64,000 nucleotides of DNA from Inia geoffrensis (lineage: Eukaryota > Chordata > Mammalia > Artiodactyla > Iniidae): contig CM070910.1 of the NCBI GenBank assembly GCA_036417435.1, forward strand, positions 82,816,784 to 82,880,783. The letters run 5' to 3'. The translations under genes were made by a program, and so were the position numbers. Positions 46,306 to 60,000 of this stretch are shown piece after piece. Each line of letters begins with the position of its first letter. Position 1 is the stretch's first letter. The notes beneath the pieces were generated by a model. The model saw nothing but the letters and a program-made list of their open reading frames with translations. It did not search any database and was not told the DNA's origin.

Positions 46306-49300
46306 AATGCAGAGGGATTAGGGTACAGCTTAGGGTACGACAGTGCTTAAGGGTTAGCGTTCGTGTGAGGGCAAGGGTTAGTGTTAGTGTCCTGGTTAAG
46401 ATTAGGGCACGGGTGAGGGTAAGGTTTCGGGTGAGGGTCAGGGATAGAATTCGGGTTAGGTTTAGGGTTAGGGAATGGGGAGATATTAGGGCACAGTTTA
46501 GGGTACCACAACGCTTAAGGTTTAGCGGACGTGTGAGGTCACTAGTTAGTGTTAGTGTACTGCTTACGATTAGGGCACGGGTGAGGGTAAGGCCTCGGAA
46601 GAGGGTCACGTTAAGGGTTAGGGTTAGGTTTAGGGAATGGGGGGGGATTAGGGTACAGTTTAGGGTACGACAACGATTAAGGGTTAGCGTACGTGTGAGG
46701 GCACGAGTTAGTGTTGGTGTCCTGATTAAGATTAGGGCACGGGTGAGAGTAAGGTTTCGGGTGAGGGTCAGGGATAGAATTCGGGTTAGGGTTAGGGTTA
46801 GGGAATGGGGAGATATTAGGGCACAGTTTAGGGTACCACAGCGCTTAAGGTTTAGCGTACGTGTGAGGTCACTAGTTAGTGTTAGTGTACTGCTTACGAT
46901 TAGGGCACGGGTGAGGGTAAGGCCTCGGAAGAGGGTCACGTTAAGGGTTAGGGTTAGGGTTAGGGTTAGGGAATGGGGATTGATTAAGGTACAGGTTAGT
47001 GTACGGCAATGGTTTATGGTTAGCGTACGTTAGAGGGCATGAGTTAGTGTTGATGTACTGGTTAAAATTAGGACACGGGTGAGGGTAAAGTTTCGGGTGA
47101 TTGTCATGGTTAGGTTTCAGGTTAGGGTTAGGGTTAGGGAATGGAGAGGGATTAGGGTACAGGTTAGGGTACCGCTGTGGTTTAGTGTTAGCGTACGTGT
47201 GAGGGCACGAGTTAGTCTTGGTGTCCTGGTTAAGATTAGGGCACGGGTGAGGTTAAGGTTTCTGGTGAGGGTCAGGGTTAGGATTCGGGTTAGGGTTAGT
47301 GTTAGGGAATGGAGAGGGATGAGGGTACAGGTTAGGGTACGACAATGCTTAAGGGTTAGCGTAAGTGTGAGGGCACGAGTTAGTGTTGGTGTACTGGTTA
47401 AGACAAGGGCACCGATGAGGGTAAGGCCTCGGAAAAGGGTCTCGTTCAGGGTTTCGCTTAGGGTTAGGGTTAGGGACTGGGGAGGGATTAGGGTAGAGGA
47501 TAGGGTACGACAATGCTTAAGGGTTAACGTACGTTTGAGGGCATGAGTTAGTGTTTGTGTACTGGTTAAGATTAGGTCATTGGTTAGGGTAGGGCATCGG
47601 AAGTCTGTCAGGTTTAGGGATGGGGTTATGGTTAGGGTTAAGGAATGGGGAGGGATTAGGGTATAATTTAGGGTACGACAACGCTGAAGGTTTAGCGTTC
47701 GTGTGAGGGAATGAGTTAGTGTCGGTGTCCTGGTTAAGATTAGGGCAAGGGTGACGGTAAGGTTTCGGGTGAGGGTCAGGGTTAGGATTCGGGTTAGGGT
47801 TAGGGTTAGGGAATGGGGAGATATTAGGGCACAGTTTAGGGTACCACAACGCTTAAGGTTTAGCGTACGTGTGAGGTCACTAGTTAGTGTTATTGTACTG
47901 CTTACGATTAGGGCACGGGTGAGGGTAAGGCCTCGGAAGAGGGTCACGTTAAGGGTTAGGGTTTGGGTTAGGGTTAGGGAATGGGGATTGTTTAGGGTAC
48001 AGGTTAGGGTACGGCAATGGCTTAGGGTTAGCGTACGTTAGAGGGCATGGGTTAGTGTTGATGTACTGGTTAAAATTAGGACAGTGGTGAGGGTAAAGTT
48101 TAGGGTGAGTGTCATGGTTAGGTTTCAGGTTAGGGTTAGGGTTAGGGAATGGAGAGGGATTAGGGTACAGGTTAAGGTACCGCTGCGGTTTAGTGTTAGC
48201 GTACATGTGAGGGCACGAGTTAGTCTTGGTGTCCTGGTTAAGATTAGGGCACGGGTGAGGGTAAGGCTTCGGGTGAGGGTCAGGGTTAGCATTCGGGTTA
48301 GGGTTAGGGTTCGGGAATGGAGAGGGATTAGGGTACAGGTTAGGGTACGACAATGATTAAGGTTTAGCGTAAGTGTGAGGGCACGAGTTAGTGTTGGTGT
48401 ACTGGTTAAGACAAGGGCACCGATGAGCGTAAGGCCTCGGAAAAGGGTCAGGTTCAGGGTTTTGCTTAGGGTTAGGGTTAGGGAATGGGGAGGGATTAGG
48501 GTAGAGGATACTGTACGACAATGCTTAAGCGTTAACGTATGTTTTTGGGCATGAGTTAGTGTTTGTGTACTGGTTAAGAGTAGGGCAGTGGTTAGGGTAG
48601 GGCATCGGAAGTGGGTCAGGTTTAGGGATGGGGTTAGGGTTAGTGTTAAGCAATTGGGAGGGATTAGGGTACAATTTAGGGAACGACAACGCTTAAGGTT
48701 TAGCGTACGTGTGAGGGCACGAGTTAGTGTTGGTGTTCTGGTTAAGATTAGGGCACGGGTGAGGGTAAGGCTTTGGGTGAGGGTCAGGGTTAGGATTCGT
48801 GTTAGGTTTAGGGTTAAGGAATGCAGAGGGATTAGGGTACAGCTTAGGGTTCGACAGTACTTAAGGGTTAGCGTTTGTGTAAGGTCAAGGGTTAGTGTTA
48901 GTGTCCTGGTTAAGATTAGGGCACGGGTGAGGGTAAGGCTTCAGGTGAGGGTCAGGGTTAGGATTCTGGTTAGGGTTAGGATTAGGGAATGGGGAGGGAT
49001 TAGGGTACAGTTTAGGGTACGACAACGAATAAGGGTTAGCGTACGTGTGAGGGCACGAGTTAGTGTTGGTGTCCTGGTTAAGATTAGGGCACGGGTGAGA
49101 GTAAGGTTTCGGGTGAGGGTCAGGGATAGAATTCGGGTTAGGTTTAGGGTTAGGGAATGGGGAGATATTAGGGTACAGTTTAGGGTACCACAACACTTAA
49201 GGTTTAGCGTACGTGTGAGGTCACTAGTTAGTGTTTGTGTACTGCTTACGATTAGGGCACGGGTGAGTGTAAGGCCTCGGAAGAGGGTCACATTAAGGGT

Positions 49301-52300
49301 TAGGGTTAGGGTTAGGGAATGGGGGGGGATTAGGGTACAGTTTAGGGTACGACAACGATTAAGGGTTAGCGTACGTGTGAGGGCACGAGTTAGTGTTGGT
49401 GTCCTGGTTAAGATTAGGGCACGGGTGAGAGTAAGGTTTCGGGTGAGGGTCAGGGATAGAATTCGGGTTAGGGTTAGGGTTAGGGAATGGGGAGATATTA
49501 GGGCACAGTTTAGGATACCACAGCGCTTAAGGTTTAGCGTACGTGTGAGGTCACTAGTTAGTGTTAGTGTACTGCTTACGATTAGGGCACGGGTGAGTGT
49601 AAGGCCTCGGAAGAGGGTCACGTTAAGGGTTAGGGTTAGGGTTAGGGTTAGGGAATGGGGATTGATTAAGGTACAGGTTAGGGTACGGCAATGGCTTATG
49701 GTTAGCGTACGTTAGAGGGCATGGGTTAGTGTTGATGTACTGGTTAAAATTAGGACACGGGTGAGGGTAAAGTTTCGGTGAGTGTCATGGTTAGGTTTCA
49801 GGTTAGGGTTAGGGTTAGGGAATGTAGAGGGATTAGGGTACAGGTTAGGGTACGACAATGCTTATGGGTTAGCGTAAGTGTGAGGGCACAAGTTAGTGTT
49901 GGTGTACTGGTTAAGACAAGGGCACCGATGAGGGTAAGGCCTCGAAAAGGGTCACGTTCAGGGTTTCGCTTAGGGTTAGGGTTAGGGAATGGGGAGGGAT
50001 TAGGGTAGAGGATAGGGTACGACAATGCTTAAGGGTTAACGTACGTTTGAGGGCATGAGTTAGTGTTTGTGTACTGGTTAAGATTAGGTCATTGGTTAGG
50101 GTAGGGCATCGGAAGTGGGTCTGGTTTAGGGATGGGTTTAGGGTTAGGGTTAAGGAATGGGGAGGGATTAGGGTATAATTTAGGGTACGACAACGCTTAA
50201 GGTTTAGCGTTCGTGTGAGGGCATGAGTTAGTGTTGGTGTCCTGGTTAAGATTAGGGCACGGGTGACGGTAAGGTTTCGGGTGAGGGTCAGGGTTAGGAT
50301 TCGGGTTAGGGTTAGGGTTAAGGAATGCAGAGGGATTAGGGTACAGCTTAGGGTACGACAGTGCTTAAGGGTTAGCGTTCGTGTGAGGGCAAGGGTTAGT
50401 GTTAGTGTCCTGGTTAAGATTAGGGCACGGGTGAGGGTAAGGCTTCAGGTGTGGGTCAGGGTTAGTATTCGGGTTAGTGTTAGGGTTAGGGAATGGGGAG
50501 GGATTAGGGTACAGTTTAGGGTACGACAACGATTAAAGGTGGGCGTACGTGTCAGGGCACGAGTTAGTGTTGGTGTCCTGGTTAAGATTGGGGCACAGGT
50601 GAGGGTCAGGGATAGAATTCGGGTTAGGGTTAGGGTTAGGGAATGGGGAGATATTAGGGCACAGTTTAGGGTACCACAACGCTTAAGGTTTAGCGTACGT
50701 GTGAGGTCACTAGTTAGTGTTATTGTACTGCTTACGATTAGGGCACGGGTGAGGGTAAGGCCTCGGAAGAGGGTCACGTTAAGGGTTAGGGTTTGGGTTA
50801 GGGTTAGGGAATGGGGATTGATTAGGGTACAGGTTAGGGTATGGCAATGGCTTAGGGTTAGCGTACGTTAGAGGGCATGGGTTAGTGTTGATGTACTGGT
50901 TAAAATTAGGACAGGGGTGAGGGTAAAGTTTAGGGTGAGTGTCATGGTTAGGTTTCAGGTTAGGGTTAGGGTTAGGGAATGGAGAGGGATTAGGGTACAG
51001 GTTAGGGTACCGCTGCAGTTTAGTGTTAGCGTACATGTCAGGGCACGAGTTAGTCTTGGTGTCCTGGTTAAGATTAGGGCACGGGTGAGGGTAAGGCTTC
51101 GGGTGAGGGTCAGGTTTAGGATTCGGGTTAGGGTTAGTGTTCGGTAATGGAGAGGGATTAGGGTACAGGTTAGGGTACGACAATGATTAAGGGTTAGCGT
51201 AAGTGTGAGGGCATGAGTTAGTGTTGGTGTACTGGTTAAGACAAGGGCACCGATGAGGGTAAGGCCTCGGAAAAGGGTCAGGTTCAGGGTTTCGCTTAGG
51301 GTTAGGGTTAGGAAATGGGGAGGGATTAGGGTAGAGGATAGTGTCCGACAATGCTTAAGCGTTAACGTACGTTTTTGGGCATGAGTTAGTGTTTGTGTAC
51401 TGGTTAAGATTAGGGCATTGGTAAGGGTAGGGCATCGGAAGTGGGTCAGGTTTAGGGATGGGGTTAGGGTTAGGGTTAAGGAATGGGGACGGATTAGGGT
51501 ACAATTTAGGGTACGACAACGCTTAAGGTTTAGCGTACGTGTGAGGGCACGAGTTAGTGTTGGTTTCCTGGTTAAGATTAGGGCACGGGTGATGGTAAGG
51601 CTTTGGGTGAGGGTCAGGGTTAGGATTCGTGTTAGGGTTAGGGTTAAGGAATGCAGAGGGATTAGAGTACAGCTTAGGGTACGACAGTGCTTAAGGGTTA
51701 GCATTCGTGTGAGGGCAAGGTTTAGTGTTAGTGTCCTGGATAAGATTAGGGCACGGGTGAGGGTAAGGCTTCAGGTGAGGGTCAGGGTTAGGATTCGGGT
51801 TAGGTTTAAGGTTAGGGAATGGGGAGATATTAGGGAACAGTTTAGGGTACCACAGCGCTTAAGGTATAGCGTACGTGTGAGGTCACTTGTTAGTGTTAGT
51901 GTACTGCTTACGATTAGGAAACGGGTGAGGGTAAGGCCTCGGAAGAGGGTCACGTTAAGGGTTAGGGTTAGAGTTAGGGTTAGGGAATGGGGATTGATTA
52001 GTGTACAGGTTAGGGTACGGCAATGGCTTAGGGTTAGCGTACGTTAGAGGGCATGGGTTAGTGTTGATGTACTGGTTAAAATTAGGACACGGGTGAGGGT
52101 AAAGTTTCGGGTGAGTGTCATGGTTAGGTTTCAGGTTAGGGTTAGGGTTAGGGAATGCAGAGAGATTAGGGTACAGGTTAGGCTACCGCTGCGGTTTAGT
52201 GTTAGCGTACGTGTGAGGGCACGAGTTAGTCTTGGTCTCCTGGTTAAGATTAGGGCACGGGTGAGGGTAAGGCTTCGGGTGAGGGTCAGGGTTAGGATTC

Positions 52301-52987
52301 GGGTTAGGGTTAGGGTTAGGGAATGGGGAGGGATTAGGGTACAGGATAGGGTACGACAATGCTTAAGGGTTAGCGTACGTTTGAGGGCATGAGTTAGTGT
52401 TTGTGTACTGGTTAAGATTAGGGCATTGGTTAGGGTAGGACATCGGAAGTGGGTTAGGTTTAGGGATGGGGTTAGGATTAGGGTTAAGGAATGGGGAGGG
52501 ATTAGGGTACAATTTAGGGTACGACAATGCTTAAGGTTTAACGTACGTGTGAGGGCACGAGTTAGTTTTGGTGTCCTGGTTAAGATTAGGGCACGGGTGA
52601 GGGTAAGGCTTCGGGTGAGGGTCAGGGTTAGGATTCGTGTTAGGGTTAGGGTTAAGGAATGCAGAGGGATTAGGGTACAGCTTAGGGTACGACAGTGCTT
52701 AAGGGTTAGCGTTTGTGTGAGGGCATGGGTTAGTGTTAGTGTTCTGGTTAAGATTAGGGCACGGGTGAGGGTAAGGCTTCAGGTGAGGGTCAGGGTTAGG
52801 ATTCGGGTTAGGGTTAGGGTTAGGGAATGGGGAGGGATTAGGGTACAGTTTAGGGTACGACAACGATTAAGGGTTAGCGTACGTGTGAGGGCGCGAGTTA
52901 GTGTTGGTGTCCTGGTTAAGATTAGGGCACGGGTGAGAGTAAGGTTTCGGGTGAGGGTCAGGGATAGAATTCGGGTTAGGTTTAGGG
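46306..52987 (+). repeat. Right-domain duplication, copy 1
   Basis: Starts are D/E (46306), F (46474), E (46636), F (46804), G, H, A (47308), B, C (47644), F (47812), G, H, A (48316), B, C, D, E, F (49156), E (49318), F, G (49654), A (49821; H skipped), B (49988), C, D, short E (50492), F, G, H, A (51146), B, C, D, F (51818; E skipped), G, H, B (52322), C, D, E. It matches copy 2 at an offset of 10,695 bp before 47,812 and 11,013 bp after. The left limit, about 46,390, is approximate. Confidence 0.85.
50492..50641 (+). repeat. Short E monomer, 150 bp
   Basis: It is class E but lacks 18 bp, three hexamers, around the GAGAGTAAGGTTTCGGG region, so GGTGAGGGTCAGGGATAG follows GGGCACA directly. 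The EcoRI site is kept. Copies are at 55675, 58675 and 61505. The deletion keeps the hexamer phase. Confidence 0.83.
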
Positions 52988-55900
52988 TTAGGGAATGGGG
53001 AGATATTAGGGGACAGTTTAGGGTACCACAACGCTTAAGGTTTAGCGTACGTGTGAGGTCACTAGTTAATGTTAGTGTACTGCTTACGATTAGGGCACGG
53101 GTGAGGGTAAGGTCTCGGAAGAGGGTCACGTTAAGGTTTAGGGTTAGGGTTAGGGTTAGGGAATGGGGATTGATTAGGGTACAGGTTAGGGTACGGCAAT
53201 GGCTTAGTGTTAGCGTACGTTAGAGGGCATGGGTTAGTGTTGATGTACTGGTTAAAATTAGGACAGGGGTGAGGGTAAAGTTTAGGGTGAGTGTCATGGT
53301 TAGGTTTCAGGTTAGGGTTAGGGTTAGGGAATGGAGAGGGATTAGGGTACAAGTTAGGGTACCGCTGCGGTTTAGTGTTAGCGTACATGTGAGGGCACGA
53401 GTTAGTCTTGGTCTCCTGGTTAAGATTAGGGCACGGGTGAGGGTAAGGCTTCGGGTGAGGGTCAGGGTTAGGATTCGGGTTAGGGTTAGGGTTCGGGAAT
53501 GGAGAGGGATTAGGGTACAGGTTAGGGTACGAAAATGATTAAGGGTTAGCGTAAGTGTGAGGGCACGAGTTAGTGTTGGTGTACTGGTTAAGACAAGGGC
53601 ACCGATGAGCGTAAGGCCTCGGACAAGGGTCAGGTTCAGGGTTTTGCTTAGGGTTAGGGTTAGGGAATGGGGAGGGATTAGGGTAGAGGATACTGTACGA
53701 CAATGCTTAAGCGTTAACGTACGTTTTTGGGCATGAGTTTGTGTTTGTGTACTGGTTAAGAGTAGGGCATTGGTTAGGGTAGGGCATCGGAAGTGGGTCA
53801 GGTTTAGGGATGGGGTTAGGGTTAGGGTTAAGGAATGGGGAGGGATTAGGGTACAATTTAGGGTACGACAACGCTTAAAGTTTATCGTACGTGTGAGGGC
53901 ATGAGTTAGTGTTGGTGTCGTGGTTAAGATTAGGGCACGGGTGAGGGTAAGGCTTCGGGTGAGGGTCAGGGTTAGGATTCGTGTTAGGTTTAGGGTTAAG
54001 GAATGCAGAGGGATTAGGGTACAGCTTAGGGTTCGACAGTACTTAAGGGTTAGCGTTCGTGTGAGGTCAAGGGTTAGTGTTAGTGTCCTGGTTAAGATTA
54101 GGGCACGGGTGAGGGTAAGGCTTCGGGTGAGGGTCAGGGTTAGGATTCGTGTTAGGTTTAGGGTTAAGGAATGCAGAGGGATTAGGGTACAGCTTAGGGT
54201 ACGACAGTGCTTAAGGGTTAGCGTTCGTGTGAGGGCAAGGGTTAGTGTTAGTGTCCTGGTTAAGATTAGGGCACGGGTGAGGGTAAGGTTTCTGGTGAGG
54301 GTCAGGGATAGAATTCGGGTTAGGTTTAGGGTTAGGGAATGGGGAGATATTAGGGCACAGTTTAGGGTACCACAAGGATTAAGGTTTAGCCTACGTGTTA
54401 GGTCACTAGTTAGTGTTAGTGTACTGCTTACGATTAGGGCACGGGTGAGGGTAAGGCCTCGGAAGAGGGTCACGTTAATGGTTTGGGTTAGGGTTAGGGA
54501 ATGGGGAGGGATTAGGGTACAGTTTAGAGTACGACAACGATTAGGGTTAGCGTCCGTGTGAGGGCACGAGTTAGTGTTGGTGTCCTGGTTAAGATTATGG
54601 CACGGGTGAGAGTAAGGTTTTGGGTGAGGGTCAGGGATAGAATTCGGGTTAGGGTTAGGGTTAGGGAATGGGGAGATATTAGGGCACAGTTTAGGGTACC
54701 ACAGCGCTTAAGGTTTAGCGTACGTGTGAGGTCACTAGTTAGTGTTAGTGTACTGCTTACGATTAGGGCACGGGTGAGGGTAAGGCCTCGGAAGAGGGTC
54801 ACGTTAAGGTTTAGGGTTATGGTTAGGGTTAGGGAATGGGGATTGATTAGGGTACAGGTTAGGGTACGGCAATGGCTTAGGGTTAGCGTACGTTAGAGGG
54901 CATGGGTTAGTGTTGATGTACTGGTTAAAATTATGACACGGGTGAGGGTAAAGTTTCGGGTGAGTGTCATGGTTAGGTTTCAGGTTAGGGATAGGGTTAG
55001 GGAATGGAGAGGGATTAGGGTACAGGTTAGGGTACCGCTGCGGTTTAGTGTTAGCGTACGTGTGAGGGCACGAGTTAGTCTTGGTGTCCTGGTTAAGATT
55101 AGGTCACGGGTGAGGGTAAGGCTTCGGGTGAGGTTCAGGGTTAGGATTCGGGTTAGGGTTAGGGTTAGGGAATGGGGAGGGATTAGGGTACAGGATAGGG
55201 TACGACAATGCTTAAGGGTTAATGTACGTTTGAGGTCATGAGTTAGTGTTTGTGTACTGGTTAAGATTAAGTCATTGGTTAGTGTAGGGCATCGGAAGTG
55301 GGTCAGGTTTAGGGATGGGGTTAGGGTTAGGGTTAAGGAATGGGGAGGGATTAGGGTATAATTTAGGGTACGACAACGCTTAAGGTTTAGCGTACGTGTG
55401 AGGGCACGAGTTAGTGTTGGTGTCCTGGTTAAGATTAGGGCACGGGTGAGGGTAAGGTTTCGGGTGAGGGTCAGGGTTAGGATTCGGGTTAGGGTTAGGG
55501 TTAAGGAATGCAGAGGGATTAGGTTACAGCTTAGGGTACGACAGTGCTTAAGGGTTAGCGTTCGTGTGAGAGCAAGGGTTAGTGTTAGTGTCCTGGTTAA
55601 GATTAGGGCACGGGTGAGGGTAAGGCTTCAGGTGTGGGTCAGGGTTAGGATTCGGGTTAGGGTTAGGGTTAGGGACTGGGGAGGGATTAGGGTACAGTTT
55701 AGGGTACGACAACGATTAAGGGTGGGCGTACGTGTCAGGGCACGAGTTAGTGTTGGTGTCCTGGTTAAGATTAGGGCACGGGTGAGGGTCAGGGATAGAA
55801 TTCGGGTTAGGGTTAGGTTTAGGGAATGGGGAGATATTAGGGCAAAGTTTAGGGTACCACAACGCTTAAGGTTTAGCGTAGGTGTGAGGTCACTAGTTAG

Positions 55901-57084
55901 TGTTATTGTACTGCTTACGATTAGGGCACGGGTGAGGGTAAGGTCTCGGAAGAGGGTCACGTTAAGGGTTAGGGTTTTTGTTGGGGTTAGGGAATGGGGA
56001 TTGATTAGGGTACAGGTTAGGGTACGGCAATGGCTTAGGGTTAGCGTACGTTAGAGGGCATGGGTTAGTGTTGATGTACTGGTTAAAATTAGGACAGGGG
56101 TGAGGGTAAAGTTTAGGGTGAGTGTCATGGTTAGGTTTCAGGTTAGGGTTAGGGTTAGGGAATGGAGAGGGATTAGGGTACAGGTTAGGGTACCGCTGCG
56201 GTTTAGTGTTAGCGTACATGTGAGGGCACGAGTTAGTCTTGGTCTCCTGGTTAAGATTAGGGCACGGGTGAGGGTAAGGCTTCGGGTGAGGGTCAGGGTT
56301 AGGATTCGGGTTAGGGTTAGGGTTCGGGAATGGAGAGGGATTAGGGTACAGGTTAGGGTACGACAATGATTAAGGGTTAGCATAAGTGTGAGGGCACGAG
56401 TTAGTGTTGGTGTACTGGTTAAGACAAGGTCACCGATGAGCGTAAGGCCTCGGAAAAGGGTCAGGTTCAGGGTTTTGCTTAGGGTTAGTGTTAGGGAATG
56501 GGGAGGGATTAGGGTAGAGGATACTGTACGACAATGCTTAAGCGTTAACGTACGTTTTTGGGCATGAGTTAGTGTTTGTGTACTCGTTAAGATTAGGGCA
56601 TTGGTTAGGGTAGGGCATCGGAAGTGGGTCAGGTTTAGGGATGGGGTTAGGGTTAGGGTTAAGGAATGGGGAGGGATTAGGGTACAATTTAGGGTACGAC
56701 AACGCTTAAGGTTTAGCGTACGTGTGAGGGAACGAGTTAGTGTTGGTGTCCTGGTTAAGATTAGGGCACGGGTGAGGGTAAGGCTTCGTGTGAGGGTCAG
56801 GGTTAGGATTCCTGTTAGGTTTAGGGTTAAGGAATGCAGAGGGATTAGGGTACAGCTTAGGGTTCGACAGTACTTAAGGGTTAGCGTTCGTGTGAGGTCA
56901 AGAGTTAGTGTTAGTGTCCTGGTTAAGATTAGGGCACGGGTGAGGGTAAGGCTTCAGGTGAGGGTCAGGGTTAGGATTCGGGTTAGGGTTAGGGTTAGGG
57001 AATGGGGAGGGCTTAGGGTACAGTTTAGGGTACGACAACGAATAAGGGTTAGCGTACGTGTGAGGGCACGAGTTAGTGTTGGTG
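52988..57084 (+). repeat. Segment between the two right-domain copies
   Basis: Starts are F (52994), G, H, A (53498), B, C, D (54002), D/E (54170), F (54338), E (54500), F (54667), G, H, B (55171), C, D, short E (55675), F, G, H, A (56329), B, C, D (56833), E (57001). If the 11-kb unit is a tandem repeat, this is the rest of the unit. Parts resemble 40.7-41.5 kb (offset 13,437). Confidence 0.78.
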
Positions 57085-60000
57085 TCCTGGTTAAGATTAG
57101 GGCACGGGTGAGAGTAAGGTTTCGGGTGAGGGTCAGGGATAGAATTCGGGTTAGGTTTAGGGTTAGGGAATGGGGAGATATTAGGGCACAGTTTAGGGTA
57201 CCACAACGCTTAAGGTTTAGCGGACGTGTGAGGTCACTAGTTAGTGTTAGTGTACTGCTTACGATTAGGGCACGGGTGAGGGTAAGGCCTCGGAAGAGGG
57301 TCACGTTAAGGGTTAGGGTTAGGTTTAGGGAATGGGGGGGGATTAGGGTACAGTTTAGGGTACGACAACGATTAAGGGTTAGCGTACGTGTGAGGGCACG
57401 AGTTAGTGTTGGTGTCCTGGTTAAGATTAGGGCACGGGTGAGAGTAAGGTTTCGGGTGAGGTTCAGGGATAGAATTCGGGTTAGGGTTAGGGTTAGGGAA
57501 TGGGGAGATATTAGGGCACAGTTTAGGGTACCACAGCGCTTAAGGTTTAGCGTACGTGTGAGGTCACTAGTTAGTGTTAGTGTACTGCTTACGATTAGGG
57601 CACGGGTGAGGGTAAGGCCTCGGAAGAGGGTCACGTTAAGGGTTAGGGTTAGGGTTAGGGTTAGGGAATGGGGATTGATTAAGGTACAGGTTAGTGTACG
57701 GCAATGGCTTATGGTTAGCGTACGTTAGAGGGCATGAGTTAGTGTTGATGTACTGGTTAAAATTAGGACACGGGTGAGGGTAAAGTTTCGGGTGATTGTC
57801 ATGGTTAGGTTTCAGGTTAGGGTTAGGGTTAGGGAATGGAGAGGGATTAGGGTACAGGTTAGGGTACCGCTGTGGTTTAGTGTTAGCGTACGTGTGAGGG
57901 CACGAGTTAGTCTTGGTGTCCTGGTTAAGATTAGGGCACGGGTGAGGTTAAGGTTTCTGGTGAGGGTCAGGGTTAGGATTCGGGTTAGGGTTAGTGTTAG
58001 GGAATGGAGAGGGATGAGGGTACAGGTTAGGGTACGACAATGCTTAAGGGTTAGCGTAAGTGTGAGGGCACGAGTTAGTGTTGGTGTACTGGTTAAGACA
58101 AGGGCACCGATGAGGGTAAGGCCTCGGAAAAGGGTCTCGTTCAGGGTATCGCTTAGGGTTAGGGTTAGGGACTGGGGAGGGATTAGGGTAGAGGATAGGG
58201 TACGACAATGCTTAAGGGTTAACGTACGTTTGAGGGCATGAGTTAGTGTTTGTGTACTGGTTAAGATTAGGTCATTGGTTAGGGTAGGGCATCGGAAGTC
58301 TGTCAGGTTTAGGGATGGGGTTATGGTTAGGGTTAAGGAATGGGGAGGGATTAGGGTATAATTTAGGGTACGACAACGCTGAAGGTTTAGCGTTCGTGTG
58401 AGGGAATGAGTTAGTGTCGGTGTCCTGGTTAAGATTAGGGCAAGGGTGACGGTAAGGTTTCGGGTGAGGGTCAGGGTTAGGATTCGGGTTAGGGTTAGGG
58501 TTAAGGAATGCAGAGGGATTAGGGTACAGCTTAGGGTACGACAGTGCTTAAGGGTTAGCGTTCGTGTGAGGGCAAGGGTTAGTGTTAGTGTCCTGGTTAA
58601 GATTAGGGCACGGGTGACGGTAAGGCTTCAGCTGTGGGTCAGGGTTAGGATTCGGGTTAGGGTTAGGGTTAGGGAATGGGGAGGGATTAGGATACAGTTT
58701 AGGGTACGACAACGTTTAAGGGTGGGCGTACGTGTCAGGGCACGAGTTAGTGTTGGTGTCCTGGTTAAGATTAGGGCACGGGTGAGGGTCAGGAATAGAA
58801 TTCGGGTTAGGGTTAGGGTTAGGGAATGGGGAGATATTAGGGCACAGTTTAGGGTACCACAACGCTTAAGGTTTAGCGTACGTGTGAGGTCACTAGTTAG
58901 TGTTATTGTACTGCTTACGATTAGGGCACGGGTGAGGGTAAGGCCTCGGAAGAGGGTCACGTTAAGGGTTAGGGTTTGGGTTAGGGTTAGGGAATGGGGA
59001 TTGATTAGGGTACAGGTTAGGGTACGGCAATGGCTTAGGGTTAGCGTACGTTAGAGGGCATGGGTTAGTGTTGATGTACTGGTTAAAATTAGGACAGTGG
59101 TGAGGGTAAAGTTTAGGGTGAGTGTCATGGTTAGGTTTCAGGTTAGGGTTAGGGTTAGGGAATGGAGAGGGATTAGGGTACAGGTTAAGGTACCGCTGCG
59201 GTTTAGTGTTAGCGTACATGTGAGGGCACGAGTTAGTCTTGGTGTCCTGGTTAAGATTAGGGCACGGGTGAGGGTAAGGCTTCGGGTGAGGGTCAGGGTT
59301 AGCATTCGGGTTAGGGTTAGGGTTCGGGAATGGAGAGGGATTAGGGTACAGGTTAGGGTACGACAATGATTAAGGTTTAGCGTAAGTGTGAGGGCACGAG
59401 TTAGTGTTGGTGTACTGGTTAAGACAAGGGCACCGATGAGCGTAAGGCCTCGGAAAAGGGTCAGGTTCAGGGTTTTGCTTAGGGTTAGGGTTAGGGAATA
59501 GGGAGGGATTAGGGTAGAGGATACTGTACGACAATGCTTAAGCGTTAACGTATGTTTTTGGGCATGAGTTAGTGTTTGTGTACTGGTTAAGAGTAGGGCA
59601 GTGGTTAGGGTAGGGCATCGGAAGTGGGTCAGGTTTAGGGATGGGGTTAGGGTTAGTGTTAAGCAATTGGGAGGGATTAGGGTACAATTTAGGGAACGAC
59701 AACGCTTAAGGTTTAGCGTACGTGTGAGGGCACGAGTTAGTGTTGGTGTCCTGGTTAAGATTAGGGCACGGGTGAGGGTAAGGCTTTGGGTGAGGGTCAG
59801 GGTTAGGATTCGTGTTAGGTTTAGGGTTAAGGAATGCAGAGGGATTAGGGTACAGCTTAGGGTTCGACAGTACTTAAGGGTTAGCGTTTGTGTAAGGTCA
59901 AGGGTTAGTGTTAGTGTCCTGGTTAAGATTAGGGCACGGGTGAGGGTAAGGCTTCAGGTGAGGGTCAGGGTTAGGATTCTGGTTAGGGTTAGGATTAGGG

